Assembly (NCBI GenBank): GCA_032717465.1
Contig: CM064653.1
Location: forward strand, 37,985,555-38,049,554
DNA: 64,000 bases
Source of the DNA: Coenobita brevimanus
Taxonomy: Eukaryota; Arthropoda; Malacostraca; Decapoda; Coenobitidae
Direction: 5' to 3'
The notes beneath the pieces are model-generated. The model was given only the letters and a program-made list of their open reading frames with translations, did not search any database and was not told where the DNA came from. Position 1 is the first letter of the stretch, and each line of letters opens with the position of its first letter. This document shows positions 54,246 to 64,000 of this stretch, piece after piece. Position numbers and translations under genes: made by a program.

Positions 54246-55240
54246 ACCAACGTTTCTTTGCATTAGTCAAAGGACAAGAGAAAGGAATGTATGTTCCCAT
54301 GTCCGAGAGAATAACCTCTAATGCGCATGGCACTCTCAGATGGCTCTCGGCCATAGAAACAATAATTATTCCAGGGAAAATCAAAGAAGTACTGCCTGAG
54401 GGCCTCCCAGTCTGCAGCTCCAAAGTGCCACAACTGACATTTCTTTGGAGGGTCCACAGGCTGTACTGGAGCAATAGGACAGATTAAGGTGATAAGTTAG
54501 TGGTTGGACGAGCCTAACAGAGAGGAATCATTACAATGTAAGCAGAAAGATTAGATGTAAGGAAGAGGTCAAGTGTGTTGGAACTCTCCCCAAGGCGATC
54601 AGGGATACGGGTAGGGTGCTGTACAAACTGCTCTAGGTCATTAAGGATAGGAAAGATGTAGACTCATTCACCAAGTGGATCAGTGAAAAGAGAGGAGAGC
54701 CACATGTGGTGGTGAACATTGAAATCTCACAGAATGGAGATTTCAGAGAAAGGAGAAATGGATAGGATGTGTTCCATTGTAGAAGTAAGCTAATCGAAGA
54801 ATTTTTCATACTCAGTAGAATTAGGGGATAAGTAAACAGCACAGATAAATTTAGTAAGAGAATGGCAGGAAAGCCAAAGCCAGAGAGTCAAGAATTCAGA
54901 AGAATCAAGTTCAGGAACACGAGAGCAAAATAAGTCATTGCGTGCATATACACAACAGCCACAATTGGCTTTGAAATGAGAATAGACAAAGTAGGAGGAT
55001 ACAGGGTAGGGTTCGCTGTCAGTTGCCTCAGAGCTAAGTATCAGTTAGGAAGAGGTGGGGTTCAGAGGAGGAAAGGTGGTGCTCAACAGAGAGAAAGTTA
55101 GAGGAAAGGACATGAATATTGCAGAAATGAAGAAGTGAATCAGACAGTGGTTCCAGACATTTCACTGTGTCATTGTCGGGACAGGGGCAGATGGTGGGGC
55201 ATTTAAGGACTCCTTCCCCACACCCTTGGGGACTCTGAGG
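54246..55240 (-). pseudogene. LINE-D endonuclease, degraded
   Basis: On the minus strand, LLHFCNIHVLSSNFLSVEHH, PHLFLTDT, YFVYSHFKANCGCCVY-type sequence, TKFICAVYLSPNSTEYEKFF, ISILXDFNVHHHMWLSSLFT-type and [23 protein letters not shown] blocks appear in shifting frames. These are the endonuclease landmarks of I-type LINEs (ETxL, GDFN, LDLF). Many stops and indels are present. Function is lost. Confidence 0.65.
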
Positions 55241-55261
55241 CTTGATTATGAGATGCCATTT

Positions 55262-55505
55262 TGGTTTAATTTTGAATATGAAGTGTAGTGTGAAATGTGC
55301 ATATAGTTTGGTTTTGACAGTTGGAGAAACTTGTACTGGAGAGTATGCTGGCCTACTCTCTATGTTACTGAAACAATCACAAAGTTCAGCAAAGCGGGAT
55401 GGTCAGGAACAAGTCCCGAGGGCTGATGAAACAGGAGCTCCAGCTTTCCATGTCATCAGCTTTTCATACACTTTGAGAGTTCCGCTCTGCTCGACTGGTG
55501 CTACA
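55262..55505. repeat. Dispersed repeat R, copy 1
   Basis: Shares GGAGAGTATGCTGG-CTACTCTC, ATGTTACTG, CAGCAAAG-GGGATGGT and GAAACAGGAGCTCCAGCT with 62190-62345. No coding potential. It lies between LINE-D and LINE-F. Confidence 0.7.
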
Positions 55506-56755
55506 GTCTATTGCCAGATGCCTTAATCCCACAAGGGGTGGCCACAAACAAATCGCCTCCATGCCAACCAGTCCCCTGCCACTTCACTGCCCTGCTCCCA
55601 GCTCACCCCCCCCTCCTCTCATATACCTCTCCACTCCATCCCTCCATCTCATCCTTGGCTTTCCCCTCCTGCTCCCCCACTCCAAGTCGCTCACATACAC
55701 GCTCCTCATTGGTCTCTTGTTCTCCATCCTCTCTACATGGCCAAACTATCTCAATGTGTTTCTCGTAACGCATTCTATCACTTCTACATCCACGCCACTA
55801 CTCTACTTCACCTCCTCATTTATCTGTCTGCCTCTTAATGTAACTCCACATGCTCCTCTCAAATAACTCATTGCCAGTGCTCTCACTCTTGTGTCCTTCC
55901 AACAAGGTCCAAGCTTCCCTTCCATACATTAGAGTTGGTACCTTATCAAGCACTTCACCCTCTAAACTTCCATCCTTACTCACCACACTACCAAAGTACT
56001 TCAATGAACTCTCATATTTTCCATTTCCTTAACATCCAACTTCACTGTACAACCTGTGACTTCATTACTCTCGAAGACCATAACCTTTACTCTCCAGTAC
56101 ATTCACCTTTAGATTCCATTTTTCACACGCTTCCCAGCTCATTCAACAAGCCTTGCAGTTCTCTTTCATCTTCACTTAACAATACAGTATCATCTGCAAA
56201 CAACAGTACAGGGAGTTTCCAAATATTGCCCTCATTCATTAGGGATGCCCCGATATCCATTGCTCTACCTTGTATCTCTTCTATAACCCCATCCATGTAC
56301 AGATTGAACAACCATGGAGACATGACACATCCTTGTTTTAATCCAACATTCAGACAGAAAAATTCACTCAATTCACTATCCACATGCACTGCAGCCATAG
56401 CTCCCTCATACATACTCTTTATGGTATTCATCAACTTCCCATTTACTTCATATATTCTTAATATTTTCCACATTTCTTGTCTATCTACTCTGTCATCATA
56501 TGTTTTCTCCAAATCCCTGAAGGCCACATACAACTTTTTTCCCTTCTCTAGAAACTTTTCCACTAAAGACCTATGAATGAATATCTGATCTACATAACTT
56601 ATTCCCTTCCTAAAATCTCCCTGTTCTTCACCAACTAATTCCCCTGTTATTTCCCTAACTCTGTCAATAAGTATCCTACCATACACTTAACCTATTACAT
56701 TAAGATGACAAATGCCCCTATGTTTACCACACACATCTTTTCCCCTTTTCCTTTG
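55506..56755 (-). pseudogene. LINE-F reverse transcriptase
   Basis: An open part (56123-56686) reads KVYGRILIDRVREITG-like sequence, EEQGDFRKGISYVDQIFIHR, KKLYVAFRDLEKTYDDRVDR, NTIKSMYEGAMAAVHVDSEL, GLKQGCVMSPWLFNLYMDGV and VLLFADDTVLLSEDERELQG. Catalytic FADD is intact. Downstream, in other frames, come MKYFGSVVSKDGSLEGEV, VPTLMYGREAWTLLEGHK and a degraded RWYGHVER region toward 55510. It is the same family as the copy at 30138. Damage: frameshifts near 56120 and 55850 and a lost 3' untranslated region, replaced by repeat R. Confidence 0.82.
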
Positions 56756-57240
56756 TCATCATCATCATCATCCAATCCTACAATGCCCCATGAGGAGTGT
56801 AGGAGCCTGGGACTAGGGAAGTTGGTCCTGACATTTAAGATGAGAGGGACCAGCCTCACGCATCTCCACGTGGCATTACATGAGCAATAACCCCAACCAC
56901 CCCTTGCATATAAACCTTCATCGGCTCAATGTGGTTGGAGCGCTGCAATTTTCCACTAAACCACCAGGCGCCATAATCTGGTTATGTGGTTACCACCCAG
57001 TGAAGTAAATGGTTTCCTGGTGTACAGGAAACCATTTGGCTTGTCACTCAGAGTAGAGTCACCCATAGGTGGAAGGAACAGAAAAGAATGAAGGAAAGAA
57101 AGACAGAAGAGGGAGCATAAAGTCACCCATAGGCAGAAGGACAAGGAAAGAATGAAGTAAAGAAAGAAGAGGAAGGAAGGAAAAGAGAGAGGACAGGAAA
57201 GGGCAGACACTCAAGAGCAGCACTACATTGAGTGAGTAGA
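56756..57240 (-). repeat. SINE-G, full-length copy inside LINE-F
   Basis: Begins with CATCATCATCATCATCC (the (GAT)n tail reversed) and runs to GGGCGCTCACCATC-type sequence at 57240. Imperfect ACAAGG/ACAAAGG repeats at the borders look like the target duplication. The copy interrupts LINE-F exactly after the PLYKG codons. Confidence 0.82.
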
Positions 57241-58200
57241 TGGTGAGCGCCCTTGTACAGGGGAATAATTATACTTGACTTCCAATCTTCCGGGGCTACA
57301 CATTCCTTCCAGGCCAATCTGCACATCTTCCATATCAATTTTACTACTATATTCTCTCATGCTTCAGCATTTCACCACACACTCCATCCAATCATGGCGT
57401 TCTCCATTTGGCTATTTTCATTGCTTCCACTACAGTGCTTCCATCCTACTGATTTCTTCCTCTCTTCCCACATCCCTCCTTCTCCCAGCCATTCCCCAGC
57501 CACTTATCCTCACATCACTTCCATTCCTATGTTTAACAGTTCGTTAAAGTGTTTACTCCATCTGCTCACTTTCTCTCCCTTCTCCACTAGCACTCTACCA
57601 TTTTTATCTTTCACTCCCCGACTAACTTCATTTTCACCGTCTTACTCTCTTTACCTCTTACAAGAACACTTTCTTACATACCTTCCATTTTATACTCAAA
57701 TTCCATCCAAATTCCTCATCCTCTCTCTACTTACTAATCTTTTCATCTCTCTCTTCCTCTCTACATATAATTTTCTCTTCCAAATCTCAACTTCCTCCAC
57801 ACCTCTGCATCCTATCCACTCACTATATGCTTTCTTCTTTTGTGCCACAGCTTGTCTCACCTCTTCATTCCACCATGCCGTTCCTGCACCCCCTTTTGTC
57901 TTCTCTTCACCCTACATACCACCTCACATGCTGCACAGATTTCTTCTCTGAATATCTTGCACGCACTTTCCTTCTCCTCCATCTGTTCCAAATCATATTT
58001 ACTCAATCGCTCCTCCACTTCTCTCTTATATTCTGCCTTTTTTCCATCCTCTTGCAACCTTTCTATCCTCCTTGTATGGATTACTTTTTCCAGTCCTTCC
58101 GTTCTTCTATTCCTCCATTGCATTTGAACCTTGACTTTCACCACCACCACATGGTGGTAAGAAAGTCCACTCCCTCAACCTCTATATGTTCTTGCATCCT
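57241..58200 (-). pseudogene. LINE-F linker and first reverse transcriptase block
   Basis: An open frame (57857-58150) reads MVVVKVKVQMQWRNRRTEGL, EKVIHTRRIERLQEDGKKAE, YKREVEERLSKYDLEQMEEK and CAACEVVCRVKRRQKGVQER, the basic linker between endonuclease and reverse transcriptase. After several frame breaks, MIWKMCRLAWKECVAPEDWK and SSIIIPLYKG follow at 57338-57243, the first reverse transcriptase block before the SINE-G insertion. Confidence 0.75.
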
Positions 58201-58252
58201 TAAGGTGACCAAATTTATTGGAGCTAAAAGCAGGACGCGCGCGTGTGTGTGT

Positions 58253-58321
58253 GTGTGTGACTCGGTAAAGAGGTGGCCTGCAGTCCTAATGGACCCAAGA
58301 TCGAATCCCGACTGGGGCAGG
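58253..58321 (+). repeat. tRNA-like head of a SINE (candidate)
   Basis: TGACTCGGTAAAGAGG resembles a polymerase III A box, and GATCGAATCCC at about 58301-58311 closely matches a B box, at roughly tRNA spacing. The sequence follows (GT)n. No cloverleaf with proper stems was found, so this is not a tRNA gene. The body may extend to about 58560. Confidence 0.45.
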
Positions 58322-58559
58322 GAACAGTTTAAGGATTTGAATTTCCTAAAAAGCAGCCTTTCCTGATCTCCCTGATGACCCGTCGACATGTCAAAAAATA
58401 CCCCCGATAATACCAATACACCAGTCCTGCATGAGACAGCCCTAGCATGTATTCAATATGGATAGTGAGTATTAGCGCCGAAGTGGTGACATGTGGAGAT
58501 ATAGGAGGACTACTGGGCCTTGGGATAGGTCACTGCCCCCAAGATATAGGTCATGAAGC

Positions 58560-61500
58560 CTTTGCCCAGAGTCGGACACGTAATTATTTTTCGTTTTAAT
58601 TTTTAAAGGCTCCAACATGCTTGCATGTGTCGGCCTTGGTCACCTAATGGCGACTCTCCACGCTGCACGATCCATTGCAGCCTCCCTGTTCAGTCCCTTA
58701 ACCCTAAGGTCACACTTAATAACCTTGTCCCATGTCTTTCTCGGTCTACCCCTCATAACCCCACCCCCAATATTAACACTTCTCACCTTCCTCACCCAAT
58801 TATCATCCCCCATCCTCTCCACATGTCCAAACCACCTCAATCTACCTCTCCTCATCACAACACCAATACACTCCAGTCCCATCCTACCTCTCAACTCTTT
58901 CATTGTAAACCAAGCCCCTCCAGGCCTTGGACGCAGGGATGCACTGCACATCCACCTAATCATTGTCATTTCTGTACGTCTGAGCCGGCGAATATCTTCC
59001 TCCTTCACTGCCCAGGTCTCACTGCCATACAGCATTACACTCCTAACACATGCTGCATACAAAGACCCCTTAGCACGTAGGGAGAGCCCTCTCAATGTCA
59101 GGAGGGGCAAGAGCTCCCTGAACTTCTTCCAACCACTTCTCACCTAGCCACAGAGCTAGCTCCAGCCCCACCTCCAGCACACAACATGTCTCCCAAATAA
59201 CAAAACTCTTTCACACACTCAAGAGATTCACCAGCAAGTTCAATCCTTTCACGTCTGACAATCTCCACCTGCTCACCCCGGCACGCCGTACACATAAAAT
59301 CAGCATTATCTTGCAGTCTACCTCTGATACCACTACATCTCTTATGCACCCATTTATCACACACACCGCACAAGATGGAATTACTTCCCACACCCTTGTG
59401 GCAAACTGCACATGGCCACTCTCCCTCATCTTTGACAGTACCGCCACCAATCCTAGATATCATCATTTTTGTTTTATCTGCATTTACCCTTAAACCCTTT
59501 TGCCCCATACCATCTCTCCACGTCCTAAACCTTTCCTCCGCCTCCCTTTCGTTCTCTGCAATCAACACCAAATCATCAGCATACAACAACTCCCACAGGA
59601 GTCCGTTTCTAAAGTCACGTGATAGGGCTTCAAGTACCATGATAAACAACAAGGGACTCAAGACTGACCCCTGATGCACACCAACATTCACGGAAAACTC
59701 ATCACTCAAATCTCCATTCACTCTCACCTGGGTGTGAGCACCCACATACATGGCCATAACCACCCTAACCAGCCACTCCTCCAAGCCAAGCTTTCTCATT
59801 GCCCACTTCACCACCTCTCTAGGGACTCTGTCAAAGGCCTTTTCCAAATCAACAAAAACAAAATAAAGATCCCTTCTCCTACCAATATATTTTTCCTGAA
59901 GCTGTCGAACAATGAATATGGCATCAGTGGTCCCCCTACCTGGCATAAACCCAAACTGCATCTCATCAATATTCACTCTTTCTCTAATCATACCTTCTAA
60001 AACTCTCTCCATTACCTTCATTATCTGATCTAAAAGCTTTATACCTCTATAATTTCCTCTTTCCAGGGCATCACCCTTCCCTTTATACACATTTACAATT
60101 ACACTCTTCAGCCAATCATCTGGGACAACACACTCATAAATAATCCTATTTATCAGGTCAGTGACTAAACTCACCCCTATATCGCCTGAGGCCTTCAACA
60201 TTTCGGCAGTCAACCCAGACACACCTGCTGCCTTCCCCACCCTCATCCTGCCTATTGCCTCACTCACAGTAGCAGTATCAATCAAAGGCCAAAGGCCAGA
60301 CACTGGATCTGCTGGCTCCAAACCTTCCCAGTCCCAGTCAAACTCCTCATTCAACAACCGGTTATAATGCTCCCTCCATGCATCTTTAATATCCTCACTG
60401 TTCACCACTACCCTTCCTTCATCATTCTTCAAACACTGCTCACCTATGATATCCCAATTATCCCTCTTCACCTGACCTGCCACCCTAAATATATTTTTCC
60501 TTTCCCCATGATTTAGGTTATCAAGTAATTGTCTCTGTGACTCAGACTTTGCCCTGTATACCTCTCTTCTAGCCCTATGCTTGGCAGCCAAATATTCCTC
60601 TTTGCTACCACCCTTCTTCCATTCCCGGAAAAGCCTTCTTTTCTCCTTAATTGCAGCTTCTACACCCTCATCCCACCACCAAGTTACTTTATGTCTTGGC
60701 GGTCCTCTTGTCCAGCCGCAGGTTACATCAGTAACTCTCAAGAAATTGTTCTTGAGGGCTCTGTACTGTTCATTAATGCCTCTGTCTACAGCTCCCTGTT
60801 CAGCCACCACTCTCCTCAACTCGCTATAGAAGGCATCCCTTACTACTTGGTTTTTCAGCTTCCATATTTTCCTCCTAGGTACATAAGTCCTCTTTTTCAT
60901 CACTTGTTCTTTAAGCACCATATCACAAATCAATAGTTTGTGCTGCTGCACACACTCCTCACTTCCTATAACTTTAACATCCCTCACTACCCTCCTATCG
61001 GCCCTCCTAACCAGAAAATAATCTATCTGACTGCTATTTCCACCAGACTCATACGTAATTAACCTACTGTCTCTTTTCCTAAAATATGTGTTGCACACAA
61101 TCATGTCCGTTGCCTCCCCAAACTCGAGTATCCTTTCCCCATCTGCATTCCTTTGACCATATGCACATCCCCCATGCACTCCTTCATAACCTTGTGCTGC
61201 TTCACCTACATGACCATTTAAGTCCCCTCCCAAAATCACTATCTCATCATCCTGCATACCACCCACGACACGTATTAAATCATCCCAAAATCTATCTTTC
61301 TCTGATTCATCCAATCCTGCCCGTGGAGCATATGCCGATATAATTGCAGCTATTTTTCTTCCCAACAGAATTTTCACTACCAATATCCTATCGCTTACTC
61401 TCAAAACATTCATAACATATTCCACCCATTTCTCCGCAACCATCACACCAACACCTCCATATCCGTCTGTCCCCCCCCTGCCAAAACAACTTATAGCAAC

Positions 61501-61740
61501 AGTCCTTCCCAACAATCTTTCTGGCTGATCCACCCCTGTACCGGACTTCCTGCAAACACGCCACATCCACCCACCTCCTACTGAATGCCTCAACGACTTC
61601 CCCTGCTCTTCCCCTCAAACTTCCCACATTCCATGAACCCACCCTCATCCCCATGGGTGATTTATTGTCCTCAGGCTTGCTTTGAAACTTATTTTGTTTT
61701 GTCATCTTCAGTATAAATAAAGGGGGACAGACACAGAACA
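58560..61740 (-). mobile_element. LINE-H (RTE-like), nearly intact
   Basis: The 3' end is near 58560-58610 (GCCTTTAAAAATTAAAACGA on the minus strand). The 5' leader continues upstream of the coding region, possibly to 62150, and is GC-rich. Only two single-base frame breaks occur in about 3 kb of coding sequence, so this is the youngest element seen. A degraded relative lies at 27415-28725. Confidence 0.82.
58640..61705 (-). pseudogene. LINE-H polyprotein: endonuclease, reverse transcriptase, PHD-like finger
   Basis: From the ATG at 61703-61705, MTKQNKFQSKPEDNKSPMG leads to the endonuclease: RVGSWNVGSLRGR, DVACLQEVRYRGGSARKI, IAAIISAYAPRAGLDESEKD, IVILGGDLNGHVG and SSQIDYFLVRR. The reverse transcriptase follows: KAAGVSGLTAEML, VVPDDWLKSVIVNVYKGKGD, NYRGIKLLDQIMKVMERVL, MQFGFMPGRGTTDAIF, VFVDLEKAFDRVPREV, GVHQGSVLSPLLFIMVLEAL and LLYADDLVLIAENE. 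Then comes CAVCHKGVGSNSILCGVCDK, WVHKRCSGI and CTAC, a C4HC3-like zinc finger. The end has YGSETWAVKEEDIRRL, RWFGHVERMGDDNW and MRGRPRKTWDKVI. Lesions: one base lost or gained in a G-run (61471-61477) and a single missing A near 59142. Confidence 0.9.
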
Positions 61741-62180
61741 GGTCCCACTCACTGAACAGTCCCTGGTCCAGGCAATGGATCTGGGACTCCTAGCCCACCA
61801 GCTTACCAGTGGCTGTGGTAGTGGCCTCGCAGCACCCTGCCAGGACAGCTGCAGGGACACCCTCCAAGCGCCTCTTGGCACTGCAACTATCCCGCCATTA
61901 TATACCCACTGATAGGGCAGCCTCTTGGGGCGCTACTCCCAGGTTCGGGCCCCTCTCTATTGGGCAGAAGCGGTAGCCTGGGAACCGCAATGCCCTGTAC
62001 CCTCTTGCACAAGCCCGAGCCTCATCTCGCCCTGGACCCACGATCTATGCTGGCAGAACCCCCGCCACGTCTCCCCCCAGAAGTCCGCCACTAGGTAGCG
62101 GGGGCAAAGTTTTCTGGGCCATGCCCTTGCTGGCGCCAACCCCTGTGACGTAGTGGGATACGTTGTGTGAAATGTAAAGT
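61741..62180 (-). other. GC-rich leader of LINE-H or adjoining sequence
   Basis: The region has a higher GC content than its surroundings and no reading frame of note. It directly precedes the LINE-H start codon on the minus strand. A leader with internal promoter activity is expected there for a full-length LINE, but the 5' border cannot be set. Confidence 0.45.
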
Positions 62181-62189
62181 GCATGTGGT

Positions 62190-62345
62190 GTAGTGCATAG
62201 ATAGTTAGAGGAAATGTTTGGGAGAGTATGCTGGTCTACTCTCCATGTTACTGTCACACTGAAAAGGTCAGCAAAGAGGGATGGTTAGATAGCTAGTGAA
62301 ACAGGAGCTCCAGCTCTCCCTATCACCAGCATTCTCATTCCCCTC
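62190..62345. repeat. Dispersed repeat R, copy 2
   Basis: Matches 55262-55505 at GGAGAGTATGCTGGTCTACT, CATGTTACTG, GTCAGCAAAGAGGGATGGTT and GAAACAGGAGCTCCAGCT. Located inside the hAT-like element, upstream of LINE-H. Confidence 0.7.
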
Positions 62346-62753
62346 GGGAGTACTACCCTGTTAGGCAGAGAGATATTGCCTAATGTGGCAGCGACCGCTG
62401 TTGCGCTACACCTCAACCTGAGGCTGCTAATCAAACACCAACGTCTACGAAATCCGAACATACCGTACGGTACAGTGAATGGGTCGACCAAAGTTACCAG
62501 CTAGTGAGCATTACAGATTTTATATCAGTATTTCATTTGGTTGGGATTATGTATAATTTTTGTAATTCATCCTAATTTCATAAAAGAAGGTCATGTTATA
62601 CCTATTGCAATAGTAATTTTCTAAAAGCGGGACAATTAAGATAATTTGCTAAAAAAGCGGGACATTCTAGTCACAATTATAAAGGCAGGACGGACGTCCA
62701 AAAAGCGGGACTGTCCCGCCTAAAAGCAGGACTCTGGTCACCTTATGCATCCA

Positions 62754-63110
62754 TTACACACCTTCTCATTCTGTTATCCACACACACATAATCAATCATT
62801 GCCTTCCGTTCATTCAGTTCACCATCCACCCCTCTTATCACTCACCATGTATACCTGTGGATCATTTTGTGTCTAAAGAGGGTATTGGCTATCACCAACC
62901 CCCTCCCCGCACAAATGTCCACTAGAGAACTGCCATTATCATTGACTTCTGCAAGCACATCCCATTTACCAACTATTCCATCTACTTTCACATTCCTTAC
63001 TTTTCCATTCATATCTCCAATCAAAAACACTCTCTCATTCCTTTCAAACTTTTCCATGCATGCTTCCACATTTGCCCAGAACTCTTCTTTCACTCTACTA
63101 AGTGGAAAAA
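62754..63110 (-). pseudogene. LINE-F endonuclease part
   Basis: The frame (63126-62842) reads PLSRVKEEFWANVEACMEKF, RNERVFLIGDMNGKVRNVKV, VGKWDVLAEVNDNGSSLVDI and CAGRGLVIANTLFRHKMIHR, then, after a stop, VDGELNERKAMIDYVCVDNR and MRRCVMDA. GDMN is the endonuclease GDxN motif, and the ERKAMIDYV block is the late IDY region. The N-terminal strands are missing through truncation near 63110, and the domain is interrupted after VMDA by the hAT-like element. Confidence 0.78.
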
Positions 63111-63126
63111 CATAGAAAACATACAA

Positions 63127-63408
63127 TGTATCTGAATATGTTTAGTCACAATGCAAAAATCCTATATCTACATGCAGTTAACTGCTTCAAGCTGAGAACT
63201 CAACTCTGGTATCACAAAGGTATTTGAGTGGGGTAAAAAATATTACACTTAATTCAGTGCTGAAAAGTGAAAAAGACTATAACAAGAAAGCAAACTTGGA
63301 GAAAATAGCATAAGAAAATCAGATACTACACTGGTAAAGAAATGAGCCTGGAATAACTGCTAACCCAAAATTATCATCTGATGACAATATAAAAGAAAGA
63401 GCAGGAAA
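63127..63408. other. Unassigned AT-rich sequence
   Basis: No gene or repeat recognised between LINE-F and the mariner remnant. Confidence 0.5.
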
Positions 63409-63410
63409 TA

Positions 63411-63649
63411 CAAGGTCTGTTCAGAAAGTATCTGACCTTAGGCTCTAAAAGAATAAAAGATAACCTGTTGAGACAGGACATTAATCTCCCCCTCAAAGTA
63501 GGCCCTTTCTGACTAGACACACATAGCCCAGCCATCTTTCCACTGTCTGAAACATTTTTAAAAGTCAGTTTTCGGTATCTCCTGCAGGTGTTTTGTTGCA
63601 TTCGTCATGATCTCTTCTCTCATCTCAAATCAGGAACCCTTAAGGGGAG
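63411..63649 (-). pseudogene. mariner transposase C-terminal remnant with terminal repeat
   Basis: TA at 63409-63410 precedes CAAGGTCTGTTCAGAAAGTA, a typical mariner inverted terminal repeat. On the minus strand the preceding sequence encodes TNATKHLQEIPKTDF, KCFRQWKDGWAMCV and SERAYFEGE, the conserved C-terminus of mariner transposases (FxQWxxRWxKCVxxxGxYFEGD). Stops interrupt it after TDF and after MCV. Only about 240 bp remain; the catalytic domain and the other terminal repeat are absent. Confidence 0.75.
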
Positions 63650-64000
63650 TGGACGCCAGCAGGGACTGATTTTCGACTGACAAAGGCATTTTGAGAAAGT
63701 ACCCCCCAAAAAATAGCTCCGAGTATCACCAGTTCTCTGTAAAAATTTGGCGGCTGTATGACAATTCTTTCCCCTTCAAAAAAATTATTTTTTAATTCTA
63801 ATTTTCAGGTCACCTCCCTGCAGAAATTTCAATTTTCTATGCAATATATAATATGACCACTTTTTTCCCAATTTTTTCCTTTTTTTCTACAAAAAATTAT
63901 GTCATATGTCTGGCAATGGTAGTGTGAGTGAGTGAAGGGTGGCAGTGAGGTGGAGAAATGCCAGAGATGATATGACACTGGGAGAGGCAGGATGTGCCAG
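63650..64000. mobile_element. Possible TTAA-type element start, open at window edge
   Basis: TTAA at 63650-63653 is followed by GGGGAGTGGACGCCAGCAGG and AT-rich sequence with poly(A) and poly(T) runs. It interrupts the mariner remnant where homology to it stops. The other end would lie beyond 64000, so this is a suggestion only. Confidence 0.3.

Larger units (their letters stand above)
50469..55250 (-). mobile_element. LINE-D (I/Jockey-type) with a TTAA-type insertion
   Basis: The 3' end has a poly(A) tract (T run 50469-50493). The 5' end lies near 55250. It holds an endonuclease part (54250-55240) and a reverse transcriptase part (50760-52497), with a foreign element at 52502-54241 in between. 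It is related to, but distinct from, LINE-C at 10084. Sense to the host gene, upstream of exon 1. Confidence 0.78.
58201..62745. mobile_element. hAT-like element containing LINE-H
   Basis: The ends are TAAGGTGACCAAATTTATTG (left) and, reversed, TAAGGTGACCAGAGTCCTGC (right). TGCATCCT (58193-58200) and TGCATCCA (62746-62753) form an 8-bp target duplication with one difference, the length expected of hAT transposons. AAAAGCAGGAC motifs occur near both ends. There is no transposase; most of the length is the later LINE-H insertion. It sits in the endonuclease of LINE-F. Confidence 0.75.
55506..63110 (-). mobile_element. LINE-F copy 2, split by SINE-G and a hAT-like element
   Basis: The element-derived segments, read on the minus strand, are 63110-62746 (endonuclease), 58200-57241 (end of endonuclease, linker, start of reverse transcriptase) and 56755-55506 (reverse transcriptase). 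Between them sit 58201-62745 (hAT-like) and 56756-57240 (SINE-G). Coding sequence joins across both gaps: RRCVMDA to RTYRG-like, and IIPLYKG to KGERC-like. Confidence 0.8.

Noticed and set aside
58253..58321. tRNA gene
   Set aside because: A- and B-box-like motifs are present but the stems of a cloverleaf do not form; treated as a possible SINE head.

Overview
The window is eukaryotic and repeat-dense. Its LINE, SINE and DNA-transposon families look most like those of a decapod crustacean, probably a crab or crab relative. That is a judgement from CR1-type reverse transcriptases with FADDAK-type active sites and tails reading like YGDRTTRA, I/Jockey-type LINEs, many Tigger/pogo elements with TA target sites, and long AC, TA and GA microsatellites. 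No search was run. There is no sign of a bacterial, plasmid or viral replicon.

The one clear host gene is on the minus strand. Five exons (48644-48814, 29803-29875, 29334-29569, 26284-26502, 1459-1602) have canonical AG/GT borders and compatible phases and join into 281 uninterrupted codons. They cover the linker, the FAD-binding domain and the start of the following flavoprotein domain of an aldehyde oxidase/xanthine dehydrogenase-family molybdo-flavoenzyme. The 2Fe-2S exons should lie beyond the right edge and the molybdopterin exons beyond the left edge. Introns are about 18.8 kb, 0.23 kb, 2.8 kb and 24.7 kb, so most of the window is intron filled with transposons.

Layout. 1-1.4 kb: two CR1-like LINE-A pieces. 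1.85-7.2 kb: SINE fragment, small Tigger-like and TTAA-type elements, otherwise unrecognised. 7.3-13.0 kb: a LINE-A copy split by an antisense I/Jockey-type LINE-C. 13.1-26.2 kb: five copies of CR1-like LINE-B in both orientations, repeatedly abutting (CA)n tracts, with a Tigger insertion at 15.2-16.2 kb and a Penelope-like piece plus a large palindrome at 19.3-19.9 kb. 27.4-31.4 kb: pieces of LINE-H and LINE-F around exons. 31.4-37.0 kb: Tigger/pogo elements packed in (TA)n. 37.4-38.4 kb: dead Tc1-like transposase. 38.9 kb: head-to-head U4 snRNA-like fragments. 39-45.5 kb: long CR1/L2-type LINE-I interrupted by a foldback element. 45.6-48.6 kb: two more Tigger elements, one carrying a hairpin. 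48.9-50.3 kb: three SINE-G copies. 50.5-55.25 kb: LINE-D (minus) with a TTAA-type insertion. 55.5-63.1 kb: LINE-F (minus) split first by a SINE-G and then by a hAT-like element that itself carries a nearly intact LINE-H. 63.4 kb: mariner remnant.

The elements do not form a pathway. Their relations are insertions within insertions, which give a relative age order, and shared target preferences: (CA)n for LINE-A/B, TA or (TA)n for Tigger, TTAA for the piggyBac-like ones, and (GAT)n tails for SINE-G and LINE-F.
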